Source of the DNA: Dysidea avara
Lineage: Eukaryota > Porifera > Demospongiae > Dictyoceratida > Dysideidae
Assembly: GCF_963678975.1 (NCBI RefSeq)
Contig: NC_089272.1
Location: 38,941,391 to 39,005,390 of the forward strand
Direction: 5' to 3'
DNA: 64,000 bases
A program made the position numbers and the translations under genes. The notes beneath the pieces are model-generated. The model had not been told where the DNA came from. It worked only from the letters and a program-made list of their open reading frames with translations, and searched no databases. Below, piece by piece: positions 47,194 through 59,515 of the stretch. How positions within the stretch are numbered: position 1 is the first letter of the stretch; each line of letters begins with the position of its first letter.

Positions 47194-47239
47194 ATGAGCA
47201 AGTTTCTTACCTTAGAATATATCAGGATCACTGATGAAG
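47194..47239 (+). CDS. NLR-3 exon 1 (start codon exon)
   Basis: It encodes the same peptide as NLR-2 exon 1 (MSKFLTLEYIRITDE plus one base). It is preceded by a T-rich acceptor (TTTTATAACAG) ending at 47181 and followed by the donor GTAATA. The downstream intron start is homologous to that of NLR-2 for about 150 bases. This supports it as a real exon of a duplicated gene. Confidence 0.85.
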
Positions 47240-47390
47240 GTAATACAGTAGTTGAAATTTTACCTGTCTGGTACGTGTGGCAATGTTACTTCTACTAATG
47301 TGTTAAATGCATTACAGTGTATTATTTCAGTGAACACTGTAACAGTTATTGTCAAACAGTACTACCTTGTAATAGTAATTTATAAATGAA

Positions 47391-47620
47391 AGCAATAAAA
47401 AGTAGTGAAACAAGAGATGAATGATGGTATTACAGTATAGCTCAGTGGGAAAATCCCTACATCAACATGATTTTGTTCAATGCAAAAGTAGGGATTTTCC
47501 CACCAAACTGTTTATTTATTTATTATCAATTTACCACAAGGGAAGGTGTTAATACCATCATTCATCTCTTGTTTAACTATTTTTTATCGCTTGGATCCCT
47601 ACTTCAATTGATTTTCAATC
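47391..47620. mobile_element. Inverted-repeat element in NLR-3 intron 1
   Basis: GCAATAAAAAGTAGTGAAAC at 47391 and TACCATCATTCATCTCTTG at about 47550 with flanks form inverted arms of about 40 bases (AAACAAGAGATGAATGATGG and complement). The left arm resembles the GATAAAAAGTACTGAAACAA part of repeat family R, so this is a diverged relative. Nested inside is a second inverted pair around AATCCCTAC / GTAGGGATT. It is non-coding. Confidence 0.65.
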
Positions 47621-48173
47621 TATGCCAGTTTGCTTGGGTTTTTTTGTTATAGCATACAGCTATACATGCGTGACTGCTTTAGTAGGGTGACTGCTGTATT
47701 AGGGTATCTCGAGCCATTGTTTCACCTATTAGCGGGTATGTATTCCACTATTTCGTATACACTGTGCTAGCATTATGAATACGGGGTGTGTCTGTTATCG
47801 TGATCGAATAAATAGATGGTTAAGAGGTGTAGTCTCGGTGCTGATAATCGATCATTATTAATCAACCAAGAATGCATTAATAGGTGTGGTCTATTGTGAA
47901 GTTGCAGATATCTACTGATCGTAAGCACTTAAATAAGTTTGTAGCATCTAAATATGCTACTTCATTGCATGAAGAATGACAAAGACCAGCCTGATTGAAG
48001 ATAAATGGAAAGACAAGACACAGAGGGCACACACTCAACAAAACCCCAAAAAGGCACACACCACTGGTGGGTTTGTTATTGTGGCATAAAATAGTAGCCG
48101 TGTGCAGTTTTGTTTGGCCTCCAGCCTTGTAACTATGGGACAGGCATATGAAATTCGAGTTTCGGTGAAGTCT
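47621..48173. other. NLR-3 intron 1 sequence, no gene recognised
   Basis: No supported coding region. Confidence 0.35.
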
Positions 48174-48416
48174 ATATGTGACCAGATTTGTGAAAACAGG
48201 CCTTCCACACACATTCAAATGACGAACTTTAACCATTAATAACTTAAGAGTGGAAAAAGCTAGTTACTTGAAATGTGGTCAGTAGTTAGAACCAACATAG
48301 GTTAATGGATGGAGAAAATCTCAGGTTTATAATAACTGAACACTACGTTATGGTCTCCCATGTTCATAGAAATGGATGTGTGTGGAAGACCCCTTTTCAC
48401 AAATCCGGTCACATAT
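48174..48416. mobile_element. MITE with ATATGTGACC ends
   Basis: The left arm ATATGTGACCAGATTTGTGA and the right arm TCACAAATCCGGTCACATAT are inverted repeats extending about 40 bases (CTTCCACACACAT). It is 243 bp and non-coding. A solitary similar end lies at 21527. Confidence 0.75.
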
Positions 48417-48635
48417 TTGGTTGCCTATATGTGCTTTCTTGTTTTTAATACTATATTAAATGAATTAACAATTTTCTGCAAAGATGATTTTCGTCATGTG
48501 AGATGTCTCTAGGATTATTTTGAAAGCAACATTTTAGGTAGTGCTCATCACTTTTGGGAGGATCCCTACTTTAGCATTACTACCTTACTGTTTGATAATG
48601 AATAAGTTGCCTATATACATGCCAGTACTGCCATG

Positions 48636-49115
48636 GATTTTCTAATGTTCTCCATGGATGGCATACCATAAATTCCACAGTACTTTCCATGGATCTACCA
48701 ATTAATAAGTATTGGTCAATGGTAGAGCCAGGCAAGCCATTCTGTTAAAGTATTCACAGAATCTGACCATCCAAGGAGTACTTTGCCAAATGTTAAAGTA
48801 TCCGTGGAATCCATGGATACTCTGACCATCCAAGGATGTACTTAGTTCACCCAAAGGTGAAGCACTCTGTCGAAGTATTAGTGGAATCATGGATACTCTG
48901 AGCACCCAAGGATGTACTCAGCAAGGTAGAGGCAGAGTGACCCCTCTGGCAAAGTATCCAATGGATTCTGTGAATTCTTTGACAGAGGGTCCCCCTGTCT
49001 GTACATCGATGGCAGTACTTGGTACATCTTTGGATGGTCAAGTATCCATGGATTCTGAAAAAAGCTACACAATTGTTTTCTGTGGCATCCATGGAAAGTT
49101 GCGATAAAGTCCATG
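48636..49115. repeat. Degenerate minisatellite rich in CCATGGAT and CCAAGGATGTACT
   Basis: The phrases AAAGTATCCGTGGAATCCAT, ATCCATGGATACTCTGACCA and CCAAGGATGTACT recur several times with spacing near 80 bases. Three overlapping open frames in this block are products of the repeat structure. It lies in NLR-3 intron 1, about 125 bases before exon 2. Confidence 0.65.
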
Positions 49116-49240
49116 ACAGCACTAGACTACCCTCACACACTTAACCCAAGAACCGAAAGTCGGAAGCAATAAAAATAATAATGCATTTATGCTGAGGCTG
49201 TCACATATACATGGTGCATGTATAGTATTTTTTTTCTTAG

Positions 49241-49531
49241 TTCTCAACAGTACACCACTGCTAAAAGACTTGTTTAGAGTTATAACACCTGACTATGCTG
49301 CTCACTGGAAAGCCATTGGAGCTTTACTAGGATTACCAACCACATGTCTTGATGAAACAGAGACTGCAAATCCAACAAATCAGCAGTGGTGTTGTAATGA
49401 GATGCTAAAGATTTGGTTAGCCAGGAATGCTAGTGCCACATGGAAAGATATTTTCACAGCACTTGATTCTCCTTCCACAACACAGGGTGTTCTTTCATCA
49501 GTAGCTGTACAACAAAGTGGTCCTTTTAATG
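49241..49531 (+). CDS. NLR-3 exon 2: death-fold domain
   Basis: 291 bases between the acceptor TTTTTTTTCTTAG and the donor GTATGT, the same length and phase as NLR-2 exon 2. The encoded core reads LFRVITPDYAAHWKAIGALL, EMLKIWLARN and WKDIFTALD. Differences from NLR-2 are mainly conservative (for example V to A before IGALL and I to F in the last helix). The exon itself is undamaged although the gene is broken further on. Confidence 0.85.
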
Positions 49532-49630
49532 GTATGTGCATACTGTTTTTTTTTTTTTAATTTTAAATCTGTTGTTTATTGAATACATTTGATCATAAGG
49601 TGTTTAACCTGAGAAGTTATTTTCGCTATA

Positions 49631-49874
49631 GACTCTTTGCAGGTAACCTGCTGCCATAGCAACATCCGCCATCTTGCCCGTTTTTGCAACCCTGATAGCG
49701 TTGTGTTCTGTAAGAGTAAAACAGTACCAGGAAGTAGAGCTGCTTCTTCTGTATTCTATGGCAAAAGTTGACTAGGTTAAACATACGCTCTCTCCTAAGC
49801 TATCAGGGTTGCAAAACAGGCTGTACTCCAAGATGGTAGATGTTGCTATGGCAGTAGCTCACCTGCAAAGAGTC
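49631..49874. mobile_element. MITE with ~75-bp inverted repeats
   Basis: It begins GACTCTTTGCAGGTAACCTG and ends with the near complement (CTCACCTGCAAAGAGTC). The arms share CTGCCATAGCAACATC and TTGCAACCCTGATAGC. TA borders both sides, suggesting a Tc1/mariner-type target. It is non-coding. Confidence 0.75.
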
Positions 49875-51284
49875 TATTGACACTTTCCTTAGAGGAGTGT
49901 ATTTAGATGCTACAAAACTATATGAAGTGCTTAAGCTACTGTAAGGGAGAATAGACATGAAACTACACTTATTAAGCAATCTCATGGTACCATGCCCTTA
50001 AGTGATCAGATCACACTGCTACACCCTGCAATCAGCTGCAGTTTTGTTGTAGAAACCAAGACATGGCATTGAACCACACTCCTTTATCTATTGCGTAGTT
50101 CAGCAGCAAGATCAAAATACTCTTAGCAGACTAGTGGAGCAGTCACAGCCATAACAAAACTAGTGCAATGAAAATTATTTAGATTAAGTAAGGTTCAAGT
50201 AGTGGAACAAAAGATTTGAATTATGTTAGCTATGTGGAAATCCCTTCTTTGGCAGTGGTGGTAACATATCAATGTAAGGATTTTCCACATATTTATCATT
50301 CATATTGTATCTGATGTTCACTTGACGCTACTTCATTTTATAAAGTAAAAATTTTTAATTGCACATATAAGATTTAAATGAACATGCAAATAGTTTCTCA
50401 TTAGCATACGTATTTAACAACTAAGGTAGATAAAGCTAGTCTGGCTATTAACTTGATCCTATATAATTCAGTTTTAGCAGGTGAGAATTCAAAATAAAGA
50501 ATAAGATATTGCTCTATTACAGTATCTTTATTGTAATGTGGGTATTTATTGGTCTGAACTTTGTTTTATTGCACTGATCAAGACACTTAAAAGCTACATC
50601 CACCATATTTATTACATTTCAATAAGTATTTCTGAAATTTGGCATGTTAACTTTTTCTGCATGCAATACAGCTTGAGGGCAACTCAATCGATGCACAAGT
50701 TGACAGATTTTCAAAGGTAGTTATTCAGGTACCCTTGAAGTTTCATACATTATAATAACCCTCAAGTGTAAGAAGCCCATTATTGTGATAGAATAACCTG
50801 TTATAGATATGTGGTGACTAGGCTCATTTCCAGTTAATAATGTATTAATACACAGTAGTTCGCTCTTAAAGCAATATGAAAAATGTATGTACGTGTAAGG
50901 ACTGTAGCATCACATGAATACACTTGTAATGTACACAGTACGGTCCACTTATAAATTATAACTTCACATTTTCATGCGTGTAACCTGCAACAACGTTTGC
51001 AGCATGTGTCATTAAGCCACGATGTGTTTTGCCATGCAGTGATGTTGCATGTGCCATGGGGGAATTTTGCATGGCACACATGTGTGACAATATGCTATAC
51101 CTGTGTAGTATACTACGTGTGGTGACACTAAGACAATGGCCACGAATGAACTAGAGCCTTTTCAATTCCAATTCAAAGTCTGTCGGGGTGATATAACACT
51201 ATAAGTATAGGTATTGTGTTCAGTTTTCCTTGTAATATGTTTTTAGCGATAGGTTTACATCACACATGTTTGAAGTTTTAAATG

Positions 51285-51610
51285 GACTGTACTTTAGTTG
51301 AACTCTTTACAGAGAGACTTGAAATGTTGCTGACCTCTCTTTAGGAGCATTCATTGTTGCATAATTGAACTCTCTACAGGGAGACTTGTAGCGTAACTGA
51401 ATTCTCTATAAGGTGACTCGTAATGTACTTGAACTCTCTACTGGGTGACTTGTTTTGGAACTGAACTTTCTACGGGAAGACTTGTAATGTAGCTAAACTT
51501 TCTACTGGGTGACTTGATGTAGCTGCACTCTCTACTGCAATGCTGAACTCCCTCCTGGGTGACTTGTAATGTAGGTGAATGCTCTAATAGGATGACTGTC
51601 ATTAGAGTAT
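51285..51610. repeat. ~34-bp minisatellite
   Basis: About nine diverged copies of TGAACTCTCTACTGGGTGAC followed by TTGTAATGTAGC, in NLR-3 intron 2. Confidence 0.8.
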
Positions 51611-52226
51611 CTCGATTGCACATTGGATACATGTAGTTGGTTTCTGCATTATTGATTTTATCCATTTTTTTCTTTTCAATTGAAAGACTCTTCTATATAT
51701 ACAGTAATTAATCCACTTACATTGCAAGTTTCAGCTCATTCCCTTCAGTGGTTTGTCTGGTAGAAGTGTCTAAAGTATATTTATTTATTTATGAAACTAG
51801 ATTGTAGGCTTGTTACATATGGTTAACGTTTTTGTTATAACTCCACAGCCATCATTTTAGTTTCTGTCAAGCCACAAAAGGTTTGTGCTACAATAGTTAC
51901 TTCATGTATATAGACCAGTTTTCAAGCTATTCCACCAAGAGGTTAACCCTGCAGGCACTTTTGCATTTTTGAAAAATTGCACATTAGTCTTTGGTTCTTA
52001 TCTGATTTGTACAAAATTTGGACTGTAAATGTGCTGCATTATGCTCTTATTTCCCTCCAAATTTAAAGTTAATCGATCAAAGCAAGAGTGAATAATAAAA
52101 GAGGAGAGTGTCTAACTCCAGTATGGTCTATCAAAAATGAGCGCGCGTTATCCATGGCTTTCTACTAAATTTGTAAGTGTGGTGTTAATAATGCATGCAT
52201 CAGAGACTCGCGCTACTAACAAATAA

Positions 52227-53600
52227 TTGTTTTGCTCACGTGATGAATTTATATTAATGATGGCGTCGAAGGTTGGGCATGTACAGAAGGAGAGACCGAA
52301 ACATGGGTGCAAGAACAAACGGCCTGTCAGTAAGCCGAAAAGAAAGAAAGTATTACAAGATTTATCTGCGATGGAGCCTACAAGAACTGAAGAGTCTACA
52401 GTTATTACACGAACCTGCAAAGTACTCAACAAGAAAGAGAGGAAAAGTTTAAGTGACCACGTCGACTATGATGCTTTAGTGTGTGCAGTTAATGGTAAAC
52501 TAGCTGAACAAAGTTTACCGGATCCGCTTAAAGAGTTCGCAGACGTTTTGTTCCATAATGAACAGCTGTGCCGAGATATTCTAATCCATCACCGTTGCAG
52601 GTTTGTAGAATTGTTCATTGAATGCCAGAAAAGGGTGGATTCGTTCTTGCGCTTTCAACTGCAATGGCACCAACACTGTAGTGCATTCCTGCTTAGCAGA
52701 AGTTATCCACTTTCGTCAATTCAGCTTGAAAAGAATGCTGAAGCTTCAGTAGCTGGTTTAAGAAGTCAGTGGCTAGGCTTCTATGAGAGCAATGGGATAT
52801 CAGATCTAGACAGCAAGAAAGTAATGATCCCCATATCATCAGCGGTTTATGAACTTTTGCTGGAAAGAGCTGAAGAATTCCAGAAGAATCTTAATCATCC
52901 ACAGGGTAGTGGTGCAAGCAGTGCTAGTAGCTCTAGTTTAACTGAGGTGATGATGTGTACATTCGCTTTGGTGGCGCTGCTCTTTGTGACATGTTACATC
53001 AACATTACAAGAGTATTAAAAGTTGCCAGAACTCACAGAGGGATATACTATCACAGGAAATCACTGTATTACAGGCCATAAATACAAAAGACAAGACAAA
53101 GATACCCCAGTACCTTCGGTACCATGACAGGGGGTTTATGTATTTTCCAGATATTTCCTTTATACCTTTTTTGCGGAGCCTGGATGAAATTGTGAAGGAA
53201 GTCATAAACACAGACACTGTGCAGGAAGATGATGGTACAGTATAATCCAGGTATGTCCTTTGTGAATCTAGCTTTACTCATGCTCATTTAAATACGTAGG
53301 TTGCACATGACAGAGTGAAGAGAGAAGACAGTCTTAAAATGATGTTCCTGACAACTTTGGAAGAACGTTTACCCAACATCGGCACTTTTAGTCAAGATGC
53401 ATTGGATAATGTATACAATGTGTTTGTCCGCAAATTGTGCAACACTAGGGTCCAAGAAGTTGTATCTGCTACAAAACAACAGATGGTCAGTAAGAAAGGA
53501 CTAGCATCCACAGTTGATGTTAATCTACGACCAGTTTTGCTGGCACAACATACTAAACTTGAAACTAAGTTAGGTGCAAAAAAACCTAAAAAATTGTAAT
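52227..53600 (+). pseudogene. Accessory ORF of the two-ORF transposon, frameshifted
   Basis: A basic N-terminus (KKRPVSKPKRKK) is followed by a long helical region and then VYIRFGGAALCDMLHQHYKS, RDRGFMYFPD-like YHDRGFMYFPD, IPFLRSLDEIVKEVIN, and, after a small intron (about 53253-53300), NTRVQEVVSATKQQM and GLASTVDVNLRPVLLAQHTK. I recognise this module from repeated genes in other sponges and corals, where it accompanies the same transposase; its function is unknown. Single-base losses near 52946 and 53239 break the frame. The stop TAA lies at about 53599. Confidence 0.6.
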
Positions 53601-55574
53601 TTGCATTATAAAGAATACTGAATTATTATAATTATATATTGTGATTGAAATGTTTAAATTACAATAGTGGATACACTGTATGGAATTCATTTACTTGTGT
53701 GTTGCTTGTTGTACTTTGTTTTCTTTAAGGGAATTTCGGTAGTGTGAAGGGCTTCATCGCAGTATCCCTTCCCACTGTGATGGACTGCAACTGATTGTCT
53801 GACTAGACAAGCAGCTCTGGCAGTGGTATAGTTCACTGCATCTAGTTTTTCCCCAGCAGCATGTTTGTACTGGCTGAATAAACTTTCAACTGCTGAGCCA
53901 GAAAGACGTAATGGGGATACGAAGTATGTGGGATATGTCTTGAAGAACCATTCACATATTGCTCTAAAGCTGTAGACGTCAATTCTCAAGAGATCCCATG
54001 CTATACATGTGGAAATAAAAAGCATATAATATATGTAAATAGTCCTTACTTTGCCATGACAAGAATGTTCTTTGAGTATTGGAAGTATGAGCGAATTTAG
54101 GGTCTGTAAGTGGAGAAAGAGACACATACACACATGTACACTTATGGTGAAGGCAAACACACTTTTGGTCAAAAGAGAATCTAGCCAGTTAGTAAAGTAG
54201 CTGAACCCGTTGTTAATATTTTGTAACACTTCAGCACTTGTACTTCGGACACGATCATGGCTTAAGAATCCTCTTTCAAACAGTAGATTACATGCCTCTA
54301 AATATTCTAAAGTCTCCATTGCTGTGCCGGCATCTGCTGGTGAAGGCTGCTGGTTGATGTACCAGTGAAGTTCTCCCAAAACTTGCTCTTGCTATAGTTT
54401 TAAAAAGAAAGAAAAAATACACTAAAGTTCATGCAGAGAATAACACAATCCACTTACTTGCATAATCTTTGCAGGATGTACATTTAGTTTGCATCACGCA
54501 AGCAGTGAGCCTCTCTGAGACAGGGAACCATTCTTGTTAGATTCTGGCTCACTCGCTTCAGTTCTCGCTGATACAGGTCATTGATAGGCTGCCATCCAAA
54601 TGTACACTTGTCCACACATTTAAATTGTTTAGAGCCAGTAGGTTTTGAAGAAAATAATGCATTTATCATATTCTTAAGCTGTCATTAAAAATGGAATCCA
54701 TCAAAATATTTAAAACAAGTAGATGTGGTTACCTGGTGAGATGGACAGGTCAGCCAATATATCTTGTGTGGAGGATCAAAAGGATTAAGCATCCAAGGTT
54801 CCACTCTGTGTTTATCTGACTCACCATTTTCACCACTTTTTACAGAATAAGCTCCATGGCAACCATGACTGGCTTTAATTGCGGCCACATTGGAAGACCC
54901 ACCATCACAAACTAAAACACTCGTTTTCAAAGAGTGCAACTGGAATAACTTGACAGTTTCCAACACACAAGCCAGGACAAAATTCCCATCAACTGAACCT
55001 GAACTAGTAAAATACGGGCTGACAATGTCAAACTGACTAGTTAGGTCTCTCCACAAGAACTGGAACACATACGATGTCTGTTTACCGGTGTCAGAGCTGT
55101 GTAGCAAGGTGTATAGATCGTTTAATGAGGCTAGGTCTTTTGGAGTCATTGCCAATCCCATCAATCTGTTGTTTTGGGAGTTCCACATTAGTTGACAAGC
55201 AACCTTAACTTCGTCAAAAATTAGTGCACCATCTCCCATTGGCTCCTGCTTTCCTTTCTCCCTGCACTCTGCTCTGCAGACCACATACCGTGATACTTGA
55301 TCAGTAATGCAAGCTGAACTGGCTCCTGGTGCATGGATGAAAGCACCAGAATATGCTTGCAAAGTAGATTTGGCTGGTAAACTTAGAACATTAAAACCCT
55401 TCAATGCTTCATAAGCAGCAGGACCTCGTGAGTAGATAGCTAATGCTGAAAAGATATGCAAGTAATTTAAACAACAACTGTAGTTAGATACCTTACCCAT
55501 TCTTATGGTGATCAGACTCCAATGATTACCTCTACCACCATTACCTGCATAAAATCACTTGAATAAATCCAAGC

Positions 55575-57939
55575 TAGGGTTGAAACGAATATCTCAAGTG
55601 GCACTTCGAAGCTTCTTGGAAGACAACTACCGAAGCTTCGAAGCTTCTTGCAATTGAGTATACTGTTATATTGTAACATTGTATGCATATATTCAATTAC
55701 AGGACTTCTGGAGTCTGCAGGATGCAAGTTTATTTAAGAGTATTACTAGTACTGTATGTCATAGAGAAGTTTTTATGACAACTGCATCAGTATAGTCATA
55801 TAAGTATAATATGAATACACTTAATAGTTTAATAGGAATACTGTAGTTAATACAAAAAAGTTAATATATATAAAACAGTTGAATAGTTTATACAAAAACA
55901 CTTGACGAAAGAACAGTTTGAGTAGTTCACACAAAACAGTAAATTATATAAGTTGAATAGTTAATGTATTGATAACTTGGATAAGTTTTTGTTCAAAAAA
56001 ATTAATGCATCAACATTTTTTGGTTTTAAATTACTTCTTAACTTAGTGACTGTCAAACCTGCTATAGAGAAAACTCTTTCTGAAGAGGTGGTAGTAGCTG
56101 GTACGCACAGTAGTCATCTAGCCACATATGACACAACTTTAAAGCGACCAGCATTCAATTGCCACCATACGAGTGGATTGTCTCGTCTAGGTGGAGGAGG
56201 TTCAGTCAAATACTTTTCCAACTCTGAGCTGAGGGAAGGTTCTGCCACTGCTGCTTCCTCACCAAGGAGTTTGTCTAAAGCAGTCAATCTCTTTGGTCGC
56301 TTTACATCAGATGGAGAAGGCTCATGTGAAGTTTGTGAACCATGCTCATGCTCTTCATATACTTTATACATCTCCATCAGCTCTACGATTCCTTTCTTTA
56401 GGGAGTCTTGTTCACTTTCTGTGTATCTACCCAAGGTGAGATTTTTAAATCTAGGGTCAATGATAGCTGTCAATAACATTGGGTGTACAGCATGAAGAGA
56501 ATTGAGTTCAAACCTCTCAAAGATCTCTGATGATACAATTTCTTTGAATTGCTTGATTACACCAGAATCTGATACGTCTGGCACTAGCTGGTCAATGATA
56601 CCATGTAATATTGGAAACGCAGCTGACATTGACACATTCTCCTCATAACTCAAAAAAGTTGTTGCTGTACTAAAGTTTTCTAAAACCTCTACTAATTCTT
56701 CGACTAGTTTCCATTGCTCAGATTTTAAATCCAAGTACCTGTCACTGGGTTTTGTTACCTTACTATCCGAAAGAACAGCAGTTACAGGCCACCGGAGTTT
56801 CAACAGGCGATCTAACATCTCATATGTTGAGTTCCATCGAGTGACACAACTGTTGATTAACTTTTTACCAGGCATGTTCATTTCAATTTGTTTCTGTTTA
56901 AGAGCTTCAGAAGCTACCACACTATGGTGAAAGTGTGTAACTATCTTTTTCGCAGCAGCAAGTAGCCTGTCAATGGAGTTAATTTTAAACCCAGCTAGAA
57001 TACAGAGTTGAAGGCAGTGAGCAGTACAATGTAAGTTCTGCCAGTTTAGTTCATTATGCAAAATTTCCATGGCAGCCTTCATGTTGGAACCCTGGTCATG
57101 ACTAACCATCCTGACAGTATCCAAAATCTCCCATTCTCCCACCATTTCTTTCAACTTTTGTGCGATGTTTATCCCTGTGTGTCGCTCTGGGAAAGGTAAG
57201 GTTTCCAATACAAAAGCTTGTAGCACCCAGTTGTTATCAATGTAATGTGCTGTTACAGTGATGTAACTTTCTGTAGCGATGCTTGTCCATAAATCTGTAG
57301 TTAACGATATAAACACTGCTTCCTCACGTAGCTTTTCTTTCAGATGGTTTTTGTAAGTTGCGTGTTTAAGGTTGATATCAGCGGTAAATTGTTTTCTGCT
57401 TGGTAAGACATACCCCGGCTCCAAGAACTTCATCAAGTTACGAAAACCATCACATTCAACAGTTCGAATGGGGCGTAGGTCTTGAACAATCATATTAGTC
57501 ACTCGGTCGCTTATATTCTTTGCACGTGGTTCACTGCATTTTGCAGGTCTTACAAATCCATCAAGGGTAGACGTCTTCCTGTTCTCTGTCATGGTCATCT
57601 CATTGTCTGGACAGTAAAGCGTCGAGTGCTTCGATGCGAGGTGATTCCGGAGGTTTGTTGTACCGCCTAAATAGGCGAATTCTTTCTTACAAATAGTGCA
57701 TACGGCTTTCCTACGGTCGTGAAATTTCGTGTAAAACTTCCACACATCCGAGACTATTTTATTTCCAACTGCACCGTCCTTATCGTCTGACGCCATATTT
57801 TTCCTAAGCAAAAGGATGGATTGTGTGCAGTGCGCATGCGTATATATAAGCGTGCGAATATTCGAATGGGCATTGGCAGATCCGAAGCCTCTATCAGCTT
57901 CGAAGCTTCGGATTATTCGAATACTTCGTCTCAACCCTA
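55575..57939. mobile_element. hAT transposon (2365 bp) with 8-bp target duplication
   Basis: It begins TAGGGTTGAAACGAA and ends TTCGTCTCAACCCTA. The flanks are ATCCAAGC at 55567-55574 and 57940-57947, a perfect 8-bp duplication, the hAT signature. The subterminal regions are rich in GAAGCTTCGAAGCTTC palindromes. It carries one transposase gene on the minus strand and is nested in the 7.1-kb transposon. Confidence 0.92.
55950..57795 (-). pseudogene. hAT transposase, single premature stop
   Basis: Start ATG at 57795 (MASDDKDGAVGNKIVSDVWK). A BED-type zinc finger follows (CTICKKEF...NLRNHLASKH). The RNase-H-like core has SLTTDLWTS, VSHDQGSNMKAAM, CTAHCLQLCI and VTRWNSTYEML. The hATC dimerisation region comes next (ELEKYLTEPPPPRRDNPLVW then W). 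At 56114-56116 a TGA interrupts the frame right after YVAR. The same frame continues past it with VPATTTSSERVFSIAG, the most conserved hATC block, to about 55950. So one nonsense change separates this gene from a full-length transposase of about 665 residues. No frameshift was seen. Confidence 0.88.
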
Positions 57940-59180
57940 ATCCAAGCATATACATACTCTTATAATGATCTTACTGTTGGACGCCTGATCACGGGAAAAT
58001 TCTGTCCTTTGGCAGTCTAAATCTGTGTTCCAAATCTCTTTCATTATTCCACCGACACCATATTTCTCTCCTTCATCATACAATCTCTATAATTCCTCAT
58101 CATCTTTTGTCATCTCCATGACAGTTCTCATTTCTTCATTTTGGTCATCATCCAGGGTGACTTCATGCTCCTCATACCTTGCTAGTTTCCTAATGCTGTT
58201 AGTCCTTTCATATCGGGCTAGCTTTTTACGCTTTGCTTGGCTGGCAGGACTCATATACGACAGTCTAGCTCTAGAAGAAGGACGTTGCTTCTTTGCTTTT
58301 CTTGTCAGGGTTTCCTTTAAAGTTCTCGTTTTCTGACGTTCCAGGTGCCTAACCATATCTTTACATGGATAACATTTAACTTCTTTGGCATCCTTCTCCT
58401 CCTTGGTTGCATTGCGAGCCAACTCAAACAATAAATCACACTTTACTGAATCCACACGGTGGAATGGAAAATCAGTGAGGCGCACACTTTTTATATGAAA
58501 TTGAATTACTTCTTTGTATTCCTTCAAATACAGCTCAGGGTCAATCCCTGGGCAGAATTTGTATGAGTTTCTTCCTATTATTTTACACAGATCAACAATG
58601 TCTTCAGTGCTTTCAAACTCTGCTTCCTCCACAGTCTCATCATCACATGTACAGAGTATTCCACGTACCCTTGAATACGTGACAGCATTCCATGAGGCAG
58701 ATGAACAGAAAGATGACGTTGACTGATTGTTAAAACCGGAATTTGCGTGCTGTTTACCTCTACACGTGACATCGCAAAACAAAGGCTAGGAAACCGTGAA
58801 GTGATTTCTTGGCGAATCTTCGACAGAAACCGCTCTTGGTTTTCAGTCGATGTTAGACGATGTGTTGGGCATCTCGGGAGACGATGCTTCCACTTCCAGG
58901 TCCGTAATGACATCACTGACACGAGCGGGGCTGCCAACACAAGCATCGCTATCGACAAGATGGGCCAGTGACGCTACGACTTGGCGTACTCATAAGACGA
59001 ACTGTCCAGCCGGCTACTCTCAACTCACCTTCTAGAGTGTTGATTCGTACCAGTCAACACATTTATCATAAGCGTAAATTTACTGTGATAACCGGAGATA
59101 CAGTACTTCGGGCGCTCATTTTTGATGGACTATACCACAGTTAGACACTCTCCTCTTTTATTATTCACTCTTGATCAAAG

Positions 59181-59515
59181 TAAGTGCAAATTATTATGAT
59201 TTCAGAAAGAAGAAGTCGAATCTCAATGATGGTGGGTGGATTTGACTCAAATCTGGAATGGAAAGTGCCCTACCCCAAGGGACGTTCTGCATCAAAACTA
59301 GTTAATTTTCATTCAGGCACTTCAAGCTTTGGGTGCGTAAAAACAGCATTTTCTCGGTTCCTGTAAAATACACACTTGTCTGTCATGTGCCCGCACCAGC
59401 TGTACTCGGTTGCACGACACAGTATCATGTGTCTTGATGTGTATGTATTCATTAATAAATTAGTATATTATGACATATCTATGTACTTTATACTAAGCTG
59501 TTCTTTCCTTTACAG
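59181..59515. other. End of NLR-3 intron 2
   Basis: Non-coding sequence between the transposon and exon 3. It ends in the pyrimidine-rich acceptor TTCTTTCCTTTACAG. The small open frame at 59184-59366 has no motif support. Confidence 0.6.

Larger units (their letters stand above)
53687..58946 (-). pseudogene. Transposase of the two-ORF transposon (P-element/THAP9-like), broken
   Basis: Exons on the minus strand: 58758-58946 (SKIRQEITSRFPSLCF), 57975-58722 (GRNSYKFCPGIDPELYL, YMSPASQAKRKKLARYE), 55497-55544 (NHWSLITIRM), 54733-55445, 54484-54681 and about 53687-54379. The core contains LPAKSTLQAYSGAF, DGALIFDEVKV, LVCDGGSSNVAA, DPPHKIYWLTCPSHQ plus LKNMINALF, and SGSAVESLFSQYKH. DEVK and CDGGSSN echo the acidic motifs of P-element/THAP9 transposases, so an RNase-H-like DDE enzyme is inferred. 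Damage: an in-frame TAG at 58087-58089, a hAT element inserted in the intron between the second and third exons, and a frameshift near 54484. Introns are short (35-50 bases) apart from the hAT-bearing one. Confidence 0.65.
52083..59173. mobile_element. 7.1-kb two-ORF DNA transposon with nested hAT
   Basis: Terminal inverted repeats start CAAGAGTGAATAATAAAAGA at the left and end with the complement at 59173. The match continues through GGAGAGTGTCTAACT and ATCAAAAATGAGCGC, about 55 bases in all. The flanks carry ATCAAAG at 52076-52082 and 59174-59180 (an 8-bp GATCAAAG reading is also possible). Inside are an accessory gene on the plus strand (52227-53600) and a transposase gene on the minus strand, convergent. 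Both are broken, so the element is no longer autonomous. Confidence 0.85.
49532..59515. other. NLR-3 intron 2 (10 kb, transposon-loaded)
   Basis: Runs from the donor after exon 2 to the acceptor CTTTCCTTTACAG before exon 3. The ancestral intron is recognisable at about 50390-50800 by homology to NLR-2 intron 2. It has been enlarged by a MITE, a minisatellite and a 7.1-kb nested transposon, listed separately. Outside these I see no gene. Confidence 0.75.

Noticed and set aside
47440..47465. TAGCTCAGTGGG resembling a tRNA A box
   Set aside because: No matching B box (GGTTCGANTCC) or cloverleaf follows. The sequence is part of an inverted-repeat element.
48702..49140. Three overlapping frames on both strands
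   Set aside because: They result from the CCATGGAT-rich minisatellite, are not conserved and have no domain.
55977..56495. 172-codon plus-strand frame
   Set aside because: It is antisense to the hAT transposase and carries no motif.
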